A stretch of DNA of 12,803 bases, taken from assembly GCA_016928455.1 (NCBI GenBank), contig JAFGKP010000080.1, positions 1 to 12,803 of the forward strand, written 5' to 3'. The position numbers and the translations under genes were made by a program. The notes under the pieces were generated by a model that did no database searches, had not been told where the DNA came from, and saw only the letters and a program-made list of their open reading frames with translations. This DNA is from Methanomicrobia archaeon. GTDB taxonomy: Archaea; Halobacteriota; Syntropharchaeia; Alkanophagales; Methanospirareceae. Shown piece by piece: positions 7,090-12,803 of the stretch (within the stretch, counting starts at the first letter, position 1; every line of letters begins with the position of its first letter).

Positions 7090-7770
7090 CGAGATCGATT
7101 CAGGTGCACAGTGGTTGATTGGAGTTACGCCTACACCCTCTGCAAGGATGCGAGTGAGGATATACGGGCGGCGGGTTACATGCCTGAGGTGGTGATTGGC
7201 GTCGCACGTGGCGGCTGGTATTTAGCGCGCGTGCTCTGCGATCTCTTTCTGCTCAAAGATCTACTCAGCGTGAAGGTGGAGCACTGGGGGTTGACGGCCA
7301 CGATCACGGGCGACGCGCGGTTGAAATGCGGCCTTGATGTAAGCGCGCTGGAGCTCGTGCGGGGCAAGCGGGTCTTGATTGCTGATGACGTGACCGACAC
7401 GGGTGATAGTTTACGGCTCATTGCCGCGTATCTTGAATCCTCAGGGGCGAACGAGGTGAAGACAGTGACGATGCACCACAAGACCACATCATCCTACGCA
7501 CCTGACTTTTATGGCGAATTGATGACCGAGTGGACCTGGATCCTTTACCCCTGGAGCATCATTGAGGACGTGCTGGAGTTGTGTGAGCATACCCTCGCGA
7601 AAACGGGGCGCGGGCTGAGCCTATGCGAATTACGGGATGCACTGAAGGTCGAGTTCGACTTATATGTGCCGTACTCCCAGCTCAGAGAAGTCGTGGAAAC
7701 TGCGGAGTGGCACGGAAGACTGACGCGCCAAAAAGAAGAAGGAAAAGAGGTGTGGTCGCGGCGTCGATAA
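7087..7770 (+). CDS. Predicted phosphoribosyltransferase (COG2236/Hpt-related)
   Basis: This 227-residue protein has a type I phosphoribosyltransferase fold. The PRPP-binding loop reads VLIADDVTDTGDSL, with the acidic pair D100-D101. The N-terminal strand VVIGVARGGWYLARVLCDLF is the usual pyrophosphate-loop region. Family members transfer ribose-5-phosphate from PRPP to a purine base (hypoxanthine, guanine or xanthine), but several archaeal members are uncharacterised. After about residue 175 there is a predicted helical tail (LSLCELRDALKVEF, then YSQLREVVETAEWHGRL) that looks like a small winged-helix or wHTH-like extension. I chose ATG 7087 because the DW-SYAY segment that begins this subfamily follows directly; the frame stays open far upstream only because it shadows the M20 gene. 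It converges with mch. Confidence 0.85.
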   Translation: MRDRFRCTVVDWSYAYTLCKDASEDIRAAGYMPEVVIGVARGGWYLARVLCDLFLLKDLLSVKVEHWGLTATITGDARLKCGLDVSALELVRGKRVLIADDVTDTGDSLRLIAAYLESSGANEVKTVTMHHKTTSSYAPDFYGELMTEWTWILYPWSIIEDVLELCEHTLAKTGRGLSLCELRDALKVEFDLYVPYSQLREVVETAEWHGRLTRQKEEGKEVWSRRR

Positions 7771-7830
7771 GCGACTGTGCTTGCATGCCGAGCGAACCGG
7801 CACCTCCTTACGACCTAGATAGGCGTCTTC

Positions 7831-8793
7831 TTAAACCGTCTCGATCCCGAAGGACTGCAGAAGCACCTCGGGGTTGATCTTCCCGCTGGTGAACGTCTTT
7901 CCGCTCTTCATCTCGTTCACGGTTACTTCTGCAGGAGCGAAGGATGCGGGGTCGATCTTGTAGAAGTCGAAGCCAGCGTTCTTAAAGGTGATATAGAACG
8001 GCTGGCCGTAATCCTTCGAATTCATCGATGGCACCTGCTTCACGTACCCTTTCAGCTCATCCACGTTCTCGTACTCCACCGCGTAGCTCATCCGCCCGCA
8101 GTACATGATGCAGTCGTTCGTCGCGCCCATGCATTTCAGGTCGTCGCCGACGAGGGGCGAGATGGGAATAAGCCCGTGGGCATGTTTGATGGCGTTGATG
8201 TCCATGCCGAGCACTTCGAGCCGATGGACTCCGGTCTCGATGCCGCGCGCCGAGATCTGTACCGCACCCGCGACGGAGGCCGTAGGCACCATCACAATGT
8301 ACAGATCCTCTGGTTCAACTTTGCAGGCTTTCGCGATCACCGCGGTCACCTCATCGTCCGGCATCTTATTGCTCTCGAGCACCAGCACCGCCTCGTCCGC
8401 TTCATCCTTATAGTCGATCTTCTCGTACAACTCCTTCGGATTGAGCGATAGCGCGCGTGCAGGGCCCGAGCCCATACCGAAGAATTTGCCCACTTTGATT
8501 CGCCACCCGGCAAATTGCGAGGCCATGCACGCAATGACCGGGTGATCAGTGGTAAGCTCGATTGCCGGTACAACCAGCTTACCGAGGTCAAAACTGCTGA
8601 ACGTAATATCAGCAAGATCAGCCATACATATCCGGGACACGTACAGCCCGGCTTCAAATCCACCTGCTTCCTTCACGCCTGCATCTATGAGCGTAGTACC
8701 ATTTTCCAGCTCCTCGATGCCCACCTGCAGCTCGTCCGCATAGTCCATCATCTCTTCAAAGACGTCCAATCCATACTCATTTACGCTTATCAT
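7831..8793 (-). CDS. mch: Methenyltetrahydromethanopterin cyclohydrolase
   Basis: This 320-residue cytoplasmic enzyme interconverts methenyl- and formyl-tetrahydromethanopterin by adding or removing water. It is a central step of methanogenesis, reverse methanogenesis and C1 oxidation. The match is strong over the whole length: SVNEYGLDVFEEM at the start, GVKEAGGFEAGLYVSRICMADLA, SGPARALSLNPKELYEKI, LYIVMVPTASVAGAVQISARGIETGVHRLE, and ATNDCIMYCGRM near the end. Length is typical. The ATG at 8793 is preferred over one 39 nt upstream because the family start matches and a GAGGTGAAGGTG ribosome site precedes it. A palindromic TATA box (8832-8843) sits about 45 nt ahead, so it has its own promoter although it follows the DUF460 gene on the same strand. 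Confidence 0.97.
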   Translation of the reverse strand: MISVNEYGLDVFEEMMDYADELQVGIEELENGTTLIDAGVKEAGGFEAGLYVSRICMADLADITFSSFDLGKLVVPAIELTTDHPVIACMASQFAGWRIKVGKFFGMGSGPARALSLNPKELYEKIDYKDEADEAVLVLESNKMPDDEVTAVIAKACKVEPEDLYIVMVPTASVAGAVQISARGIETGVHRLEVLGMDINAIKHAHGLIPISPLVGDDLKCMGATNDCIMYCGRMSYAVEYENVDELKGYVKQVPSMNSKDYGQPFYITFKNAGFDFYKIDPASFAPAEVTVNEMKSGKTFTSGKINPEVLLQSFGIETV

Positions 8794-8831
8794 CCTAACA
8801 CCTTCACCTCGGCTATAAGAAGAGCCCTGCA

Positions 8832-8843
8832 CCTATTTATAGG
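8832..8843 (-). promoter_or_regulatory. TATA box of mch
   Basis: CCTATAAATAGG on the minus strand is almost fully palindromic. Transcription is predicted to begin near 8811, giving a leader of about 18 nt that contains the GGTGAAGG ribosome site. Confidence 0.6.
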
Positions 8844-8855
8844 CGTAGCATTCTA

Positions 8856-8890
8856 ACTTCACCGCTTATGCAATACGTTTCTGGTGAAGT
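8856..8890. repeat. Inverted repeat upstream of the mch promoter
   Basis: ACTTCACC (8856-8863) and GGTGAAGT (8883-8890) form perfect 8-base arms around a 19-base centre. The repeat lies 13 nt upstream of the mch TATA box and 40 nt downstream of the DUF460 stop. It could be a transcription-factor operator for mch or a hairpin at the end of the DUF460 transcript. Confidence 0.5.
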
Positions 8891-8929
8891 GCTGAGCGCG
8901 AGTATCCCAAGCAGCTCAGGAACCGCACC

Positions 8930-10156
8930 TTATCGAACCAGGAGCACTTTGCTCCGTTTCCTCGCCTTCTGCTTCCAGTCCGCTACCTGTTCGTCCAGAA
9001 CCGCCTGATCGATGAAGGCGAAGTCCTCGTCCTTCGAGCGTAGCGGCACTGCGTCGAGCGAGAGTGCGGGAATATTAAAGGAGTCAAAGGTCTCCACGGC
9101 GAAATGCGAGAGCTCCTTTCCGTAGATGACGGCACTCACGCCCTTCTTTGCCACGAGTTCCGCGGTGCTCGGGCCGCCACCACTCCCATCCTCGAAGAGG
9201 ACGATATCGCCCCTGGTAATCCCGTATTTTCGATCGAATTCCTGTATCGCATCATGGGTGAATGAAGGGACCACCTTGATCCGCTTCCCACCCTTTACTG
9301 CTCGTTTGCCTCTCAACCGCTCGATGATCCTCTGTAACTCTTCGATTTCGCTCGTCCGCGTAGCTACCTCTGCCCGCAACTGCTCGATCTCCGCGTTGCG
9401 CGCGTGTATCAGCTCGCTCTTCTTCACCTCTCGCCTTAGTTCCGAGCGTTCCGCATCCAGTCTCCGCTTCAAGCGCCGTATATCCCGCTCTCGCTCGGCC
9501 AGCAGATCCTTGAGTGCCGCTGTCCGCTCCTCCAGCAGCGCGATGCGTTCGTCCTTCCCTTTAAGCAGCTCACGCAATCTCAGAACGGTTTTGCTTTCAC
9601 CCGGAGGCTCTTCGCGAGCCTTTGTGCCCGCAATGCGCTTATCTCGCCGCAGCTTCTTCTCCTCACGTGCCGTGAGCAACCGGTTAATGGCAGCACTGAT
9701 CGAGACGCCTTTGATCACGAGCGCCTTCACCTCCGCTTCGTCCACGCCTGCCGGAGTCTTCTTCTGTATCTGCGCGAACTTCGCTTTGTACTGCTTGAAG
9801 GCATGCAGTGAGGCTGCCAGGGCATCACGCTCATGCGCATTGCGATATTCAAAGCATTCGCCCCTCGTCAAGGCAAGCTTCTCTTCCATGGATAATGATT
9901 CCTCCAGCTCGGGGACGTGGGAGGCGATCAAGCTACCTATCTTCTTCACCATGGCGGGCGTTGGTGCGACATCGGAAGCGATAATCAATGGTCGACCGCG
10001 TGTTATTATTCGTTCGATCGCATCGGAGAGCGAATAATTCTTCGCGCTAAATACATCCACAGGATTGCCGTCAAGATCGAGAATAGCAATGCCTACCGTC
10101 GTACCGGGATCGATGCCGACAATCGTATAGGTGCGTTGTGCATGCGGATATGCCAT
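8930..10156 (-). CDS. DUF460/COG2433 RuvC-like RNase H-fold protein with coiled coil
   Basis: This 408-residue archaeal conserved protein has three parts. The N-terminal part (about 10-120) is an RNase H/RuvC-like fold: IVGIDPGTTVGIAILDLDG with D16, then D62 in IIASDVAP, then H108 and D111 in NAHERDALAASLHAF. These match the positions of catalytic acidic residues, so nuclease activity on nucleic acid is plausible. Residues about 185-290 are a long charged coiled coil. The C-terminal part (about 300-408) includes GDIVLFEDGSGGGPSTAELVAKKGV. From memory, family members are often near 600 residues with an additional N-terminal region that is missing here. The start at 10156 is supported by a TATA box about 33 nt upstream. 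It lies upstream of mch, but a functional link is unclear. Confidence 0.85.
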   Translation of the reverse strand: MAYPHAQRTYTIVGIDPGTTVGIAILDLDGNPVDVFSAKNYSLSDAIERIITRGRPLIIASDVAPTPAMVKKIGSLIASHVPELEESLSMEEKLALTRGECFEYRNAHERDALAASLHAFKQYKAKFAQIQKKTPAGVDEAEVKALVIKGVSISAAINRLLTAREEKKLRRDKRIAGTKAREEPPGESKTVLRLRELLKGKDERIALLEERTAALKDLLAERERDIRRLKRRLDAERSELRREVKKSELIHARNAEIEQLRAEVATRTSEIEELQRIIERLRGKRAVKGGKRIKVVPSFTHDAIQEFDRKYGITRGDIVLFEDGSGGGPSTAELVAKKGVSAVIYGKELSHFAVETFDSFNIPALSLDAVPLRSKDEDFAFIDQAVLDEQVADWKQKARKRSKVLLVR

Positions 10157-10184
10157 CTATGTAGTACTTTTTAGTTCAGGCAGG

Positions 10185-10194
10185 CATATAAATT
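10185..10194 (-). promoter_or_regulatory. TATA box of the DUF460 gene
   Basis: The minus strand reads AATTTATATG, a good archaeal TATA match. It predicts transcription start near 10164, about 8 nt ahead of the ATG at 10156. On the plus strand the same element reads CATATAAATT and would start transcription at about 10215, next to a possible ATG at 10214. Confidence 0.55.
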
Positions 10195-10213
10195 CTTCAG
10201 GTAAGGCCGTGCG

Positions 10214-10435
10214 ATGACCGCGTTCGACGCAGCCATCAAGACCACCACGCCTGAAATTGCTGTGAGCTTATGCGCTTTCACCACTTTCGAGTGTGAAAGA
10301 ACGAGCGAACTGCGCATTGCCACGTATGCACAGCCATGCGGGTGTGAAAAGCCCCTTATTGCCGTTAACGAGCAAAATGGAACTTATTTATATGATATAG
10401 CGTTACCTACAACTAGACGAAACGAGGGCCCGTAG
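10214..10435 (+). CDS. Doubtful small ORF upstream of the tRNA
   Basis: A 73-codon open frame begins with ATG 10214 and ends in TAG at 10433-10435, inside the tRNA gene. The predicted product (MTAFDAAIKTTTPEIAVSLC at the start) matches nothing I recognise; it has four cysteines and no membrane segment. For it: the ATG sits where the plus-strand reading of the TATA element at 10185-10194 would start a leaderless mRNA, and an AGGTAAGG lies upstream. Against it: its end overlaps the tRNA, it contains the tRNA promoter, and it contains a strong hairpin (10275-10299). I regard it as possible but unlikely. Confidence 0.22.
   Translation: MTAFDAAIKTTTPEIAVSLCAFTTFECERTSELRIATYAQPCGCEKPLIAVNEQNGTYLYDIALPTTRRNEGP
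10275..10299 (+). other. Hairpin with UUCG loop
   Basis: CTTTCA pairs with TGAAAG and CACT pairs with AGTG around TTCG, leaving one bulged C on the 5' side. This ten-pair stem lies in the stretch between the DUF460 promoter and the tRNA. It could be part of an unannotated RNA or a transcription pause or stop signal. Confidence 0.4.
10384..10397 (+). promoter_or_regulatory. TATA box of the tRNA gene
   Basis: Bases TTATTTATATGATA form a strong TATA match. Predicted transcription start is near 10417, leaving a 5' leader of about 9 nt for RNase P to remove. Confidence 0.6.
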
Positions 10436-10498
10436 CTTAGTGGTTAGAGCGCCCGGCTCATAACCGGGCGGTCAAGGGTTCAAATCCCTTCGGGCCCA
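10426..10498 (+). tRNA. tRNA-Met (CAU anticodon)
   Basis: All parts of the cloverleaf can be drawn. The acceptor stem GGGCCCG pairs with CGGGCCC (10491-10497), and A10498 is the discriminator. The D arm is GCTTAGTGGTTAGAGC, the anticodon stem CCCGG/CCGGG holds loop CTCATAA with anticodon CAT, and the T arm AAGGG/CCCTT holds loop TTCAAAT. No intron is present and CCA is not encoded. The G1-C72 pair argues against the initiator tRNA, which in archaea has A1-U72. A CAU tRNA can be elongator methionine or tRNA-Ile2, in which the C is modified to agmatidine and reads AUA; sequence alone does not settle this with certainty. Confidence 0.93.
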
Positions 10499-10505
10499 TT
10501 TGTCC

Positions 10506-10521
10506 CGAACAGCCATGTTCG
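10506..10521. terminator. Small hairpin between the tRNA and eL21 genes
   Basis: CGAACA and TGTTCG form a perfect 6-base stem around GCCA, 8 nt after the tRNA end, in the gap where tRNA and eL21 transcripts converge. There is no strong T-run after it on either strand, so a terminator role is only a guess. Confidence 0.25.
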
Positions 10522-10570
10522 CGTGAAAGTCGCTTTACGATACGATGACGAGCTGACTGAAGCAGATTTA

Positions 10571-10870
10571 TTATCCTTGCTGCAGTCTCAAATGTTCAGC
10601 ACGAACGAACAATTCCTTCTTGTGCTGCCGGTTACCGTCAGAGATCTCCACGATGAATGACCGTCCTCGCTCTCCTTTCACCGTGCCGGTCATCCCGTGG
10701 AATCGGTGATGTGGCATGCCCTTGTGCACGCTCGGATCGATGTGAACATGAACCTGATCGCCCGATGCGAACTGCTGGATCGCCCGGCTGACCGGTGACA
10801 AGCCTCGCTCACGCTTGCTCCTACGCAATTTCTTCCTTGTGTTCTTCCGCTCGCCGTGAGAACGCGCCAT
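10571..10870 (-). CDS. rpl21e: Ribosomal protein eL21
   Basis: This 99-residue basic protein of the large ribosomal subunit is found in archaea and eukaryotes. Recognisable segments are MARSHGERKNTRKKLRRSKR at the N-terminus, GLSPVSRAIQQFASGDQVHVHIDPSVHKGMPHHRFHG and the SH3-like GMTGTVKGERGRSFIVEI. The length is close to that of archaeal homologues. The ATG at 10870 has a GAGGTAAAGAAGAG leader as ribosome site. In several archaea this gene is followed by the RNA polymerase subunit F gene; here transcription instead runs toward a convergent tRNA 73 nt away, so that partner is absent. The promoter appears shared with mpgS. Confidence 0.96.
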   Translation of the reverse strand: MARSHGERKNTRKKLRRSKRERGLSPVSRAIQQFASGDQVHVHIDPSVHKGMPHHRFHGMTGTVKGERGRSFIVEISDGNRQHKKELFVRAEHLRLQQG

Positions 10871-10908
10871 CTCTTCTTTACCTCGCTTACCTTAGGATAG
10901 CAGTACAG

Positions 10909-10921
10909 ATTTATAAAATAA
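10909..10921. promoter_or_regulatory. Bidirectional TATA element between eL21 and mpgS
   Basis: The plus strand reads ATTTATAAAATAA; the minus strand reads TTATTTTATAAAT. Both are good TATA boxes. Predicted starts are near 10890 on the minus strand (20 nt before the eL21 ATG) and near 10941 on the plus strand (8 nt before the mpgS ATG). No second TATA match is obvious in the 78-nt gap. Confidence 0.5.
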
Positions 10922-10948
10922 AGCACAATCTATTAGTGGGTATTAAAA

Positions 10949-12190
10949 ATGCTTCTCGAACTTCCACGGCGTACGGAAATTTTTGGCTCTGTCAAAATTC
11001 ACGAGATGCAGCGTGTCTTGAAGATCGATTCCGGAGGTTTTACGAACCCCAGGGCAAAGGACATCCCCTTCGATGTAATCAAAGACGTGCTGAAGCGGTT
11101 TGCCATTATCGTGCCCGTGAAGGACGAGAAGATACATCTACTGGATGGCGTCTTACGCGCTATCCCCTTCGACTGCACGGTTATTGTGGTCTCGAATAGC
11201 AAACGGGAAGCACATGACTGGTACAAGCTGGAGCGTAACCTGGTTAAGAATCTCCATGAGCTTGCTCAGCAGGAGCTCATTATCGTGCACCAGAAAGACC
11301 CCGATCTTGGCTTCGCGCTCTACGAGGCGGGGTATGATTCCCTGCTTGATGAGAATTCCGTTGTGCGTGACGGCAAGGCAGAAGGGATGATTATTGGTAT
11401 GCTGCTCGCGAAAGCGCTGGGTAAGGAGTATATCGGGTTCGCAGATGCCGATAATTACGTCCCCGGATCGGTTCGCGAATACGTGATCGATTATGCCGCG
11501 GGGTTCTGCATGGCTGAGTCACCCTACAGTATGGTGCGGCTGCACTGGCGCTACAAGCCGAAAGTGGTCGCGGATAAGCTGTACTTCAAGAAGTGGGGCC
11601 GGGTCAGCGAGACCACCAATAAGTACCTCAATCTCCTTATGTCCCTGCACACCGGGTTTGAGACCCGCATCCTGATCACGGGAAACGCCGGCGAGCACGC
11701 GCTCACCACCAAGCTCGCTGATGTCCTGAGTTACTCGACTGGCTACTCGATTGAGCCGTATCACTTCATCTGCCTGTTCGATAATTTTGGACCGGGTGTC
11801 ACAGAATTTGTCGACCTGGACGCAGCAACTGCGGGCATTGAGATCTTCCAGATCGAGACCCTGAACCCGCACATCCATGAGGAGAAAGGAGAAATACATA
11901 TCCGTAACATGCTCCTCGACTCGCTCCAGACGATCTATCACAGTAGACTCTGCACTGAGTACGTGCGAGACAAGATACTCGAAGAACTCGGCGATATGCT
12001 GGAATGGGAGGAGCCGCGGCAGAACCGTATCATGCCCTCTTTTGCTGGTGTGGACGCTCTTCAGTTTGAGGAACAGCTTGCCACTACCGCTGAGTCATAC
12101 GCTCGATTTCAGAGGGGAGCGCTCGAGGGTGAGGAAGCGAGCTCATCGCTGAGCACATCGTTTGAAAAGGAGAGTACGCGGACGATTTAG
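10949..12190 (+). CDS. mpgS: Mannosyl-3-phosphoglycerate synthase
   Basis: This 413-residue retaining glycosyltransferase of family GT55 makes mannosyl-3-phosphoglycerate from GDP-mannose and 3-phosphoglycerate. It is the first step to the compatible solute mannosylglycerate, used against salt or heat stress. Visible features are MLLELPRRTEIFGSVKIHEMQRV at the start, the nucleotide-binding strand FAIIVPVKDEKIHLLDGVL, HQKDPDLGFAL, the metal-binding GFADADNYVPG (D166, D168), and acceptor-side SPYSMVRLHWRYKPKV with TGNAGEHALTTKLA. The last 30 or so residues (EGEEASSSLSTSFEKESTR) look disordered and variable. The ATG at 10949 lies just downstream of a TATA box with almost no leader and no strong ribosome site, consistent with leaderless translation. 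mpgP follows after 38 nt. Confidence 0.95.
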   Translation: MLLELPRRTEIFGSVKIHEMQRVLKIDSGGFTNPRAKDIPFDVIKDVLKRFAIIVPVKDEKIHLLDGVLRAIPFDCTVIVVSNSKREAHDWYKLERNLVKNLHELAQQELIIVHQKDPDLGFALYEAGYDSLLDENSVVRDGKAEGMIIGMLLAKALGKEYIGFADADNYVPGSVREYVIDYAAGFCMAESPYSMVRLHWRYKPKVVADKLYFKKWGRVSETTNKYLNLLMSLHTGFETRILITGNAGEHALTTKLADVLSYSTGYSIEPYHFICLFDNFGPGVTEFVDLDAATAGIEIFQIETLNPHIHEEKGEIHIRNMLLDSLQTIYHSRLCTEYVRDKILEELGDMLEWEEPRQNRIMPSFAGVDALQFEEQLATTAESYARFQRGALEGEEASSSLSTSFEKESTRTI

Positions 12191-12228
12191 AGCGCTCCCC
12201 CACCAGAACTAGAAGACCGAACGAACCC

Positions 12229-12803
12229 ATGAAGAAAGTGCTCTTCACGGACCTTGACGGAACGCTGCTCGACCTCCACGACTATTCCTACGAACCCGCA
12301 CTTCCTGCACTCGAGCTCTTGAAGCGGCATCAGGTGCCCGTCATCTTCTGCACGGCCAAAACTTTGGCGGAGAACGAGTATTACCATGAGCTCCTCGGTG
12401 TCCATGACCCGTTCATCGTGGATAACGGTGGTGCCATCTTCATCCCCGAACAGTATTTCTCATTCGAATTCGAAGCCGCGAAACAGGGCACATACCACGT
12501 TATTGAGCTCGGAGCCTCGTATAACGAGTTGCGAGCCGCGCTGCAGGCGATTCGAGCTGAGACCGGGTTCCGCATTACGGGCTTCGGCGACATGACCGCA
12601 GAAGAAGTGGCAGAGGATGCGAACCTGACCCTCGAGCAGGCAGCGCGCGCGAAGCGGAAGTCGTATAACGAGAGCTTCATTTTTGACGAGCCTGCCGCGA
12701 AGGAGGCTGAATTGATCACGAAGATAGATGAACGTGGTTTTGCCGTTACTCACGGCGGCCGCTACTACAATATCCACGGGAAGAACGCGGACAAAGGGCG
12801 AGC
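12229..12803 (+). CDS. mpgP: Mannosyl-3-phosphoglycerate phosphatase, partial
   Basis: This frame runs off the window with 191 codons seen, probably about 70% of the gene. The product is a HAD-superfamily phosphatase (type IIB cap) that removes the phosphate from mannosyl-3-phosphoglycerate to give mannosylglycerate. Motif I is TDLDGTLLD with nucleophile D8 and acid D10. Motif II is the threonine in VIFCTAKT (T42). The family segments FIVDNGGAIFIP and HGGRYYNIHGKNADKG (cap and substrate region, with the motif III lysine at its end) are present. The motif IV acidic pair lies beyond the window. The gene starts 38 nt after mpgS and has no promoter of its own that I can see, so it is probably co-transcribed. 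The HAD IIB relatives acting on sucrose phosphate are less likely given the neighbour. Confidence 0.93.
   Translation, partial: MKKVLFTDLDGTLLDLHDYSYEPALPALELLKRHQVPVIFCTAKTLAENEYYHELLGVHDPFIVDNGGAIFIPEQYFSFEFEAAKQGTYHVIELGASYNELRAALQAIRAETGFRITGFGDMTAEEVAEDANLTLEQAARAKRKSYNESFIFDEPAAKEAELITKIDERGFAVTHGGRYYNIHGKNADKGR

Noticed and set aside
9126..10037. Plus-strand 303-codon open frame antisense to the DUF460 gene
   Set aside because: It is rich in S, R and A from mirror reading of a GC-rich coiled coil. The opposite strand has clear RuvC-like motifs and a promoter.
1..12803. CRISPR array, insertion sequence, phage or integrated plasmid
   Set aside because: No spaced direct repeats, transposase, integrase or terminal inverted repeats were seen; the genes are mostly chromosomal core functions.

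Overview
The window comes from an archaeon, most likely a euryarchaeote of the methanogen, methanotroph or alkane-oxidiser type (Halobacteriota). The evidence is a C1-pathway gene for methenyl-tetrahydromethanopterin cyclohydrolase (mch), a geranylgeranyl reductase of ether-lipid type, the archaeal ribosomal protein eL21, an archaea-specific DUF460/COG2433 RuvC-like protein, and archaeal TATA boxes about 25 nt ahead of many starts. The mannosylglycerate genes (mpgS, mpgP) and a MenA-like UbiA prenyltransferase would fit an anaerobic, possibly thermophilic or halotolerant lineage with a menaquinone- or methanophenazine-like membrane carrier. I cannot fix the genus from sequence alone.

Layout. 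Positions 1-228 hold the C-terminus of a P-type cation ATPase. Positions 229-1276 are poorly coding: an intact hicB antitoxin gene and a decayed hicA toxin gene on the minus strand lie between stretches that look like gene remnants. Positions 1277-2461 (+) encode a geranylgeranyl reductase-like flavoprotein. It converges on a minus-strand cluster, read from right to left: M20 metallopeptidase (5689-6957), PrsW-type membrane protease (5033-5638), sodium/calcium exchanger family protein (3925-4989), SCP2-like lipid carrier (3507-3884) and UbiA prenyltransferase (2492-3427). A phosphoribosyltransferase (7087-7770, +) diverges from the M20 gene. It converges on mch (7831-8793, -), which is preceded on the same strand by the DUF460 protein (8930-10156, -). 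A non-coding or weakly coding stretch leads to a CAU-anticodon tRNA (10426-10498, +). eL21 (10571-10870, -) and mpgS (10949-12190, +) diverge from what looks like one shared TATA box. mpgP (12229 to the window edge, +) follows mpgS.

How the genes work together. MpgS and MpgP form the two-step route from GDP-mannose and 3-phosphoglycerate to the compatible solute mannosylglycerate. Mch works in the tetrahydromethanopterin C1 pathway. The flavoprotein reductase, UbiA enzyme and SCP2-like protein all act on or could bind isoprenoid lipids, and may form a small membrane-lipid or quinone module (inference). The exchanger, ATPase and PrsW protein are membrane housekeeping or stress genes. I see no CRISPR array, insertion sequence, phage gene or obviously new defence system. 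The most notable signals are the broken toxin beside an intact antitoxin, the lipid-module neighbourhood, an inverted repeat upstream of mch, a shortened DUF460 protein, and several compact divergent promoters.
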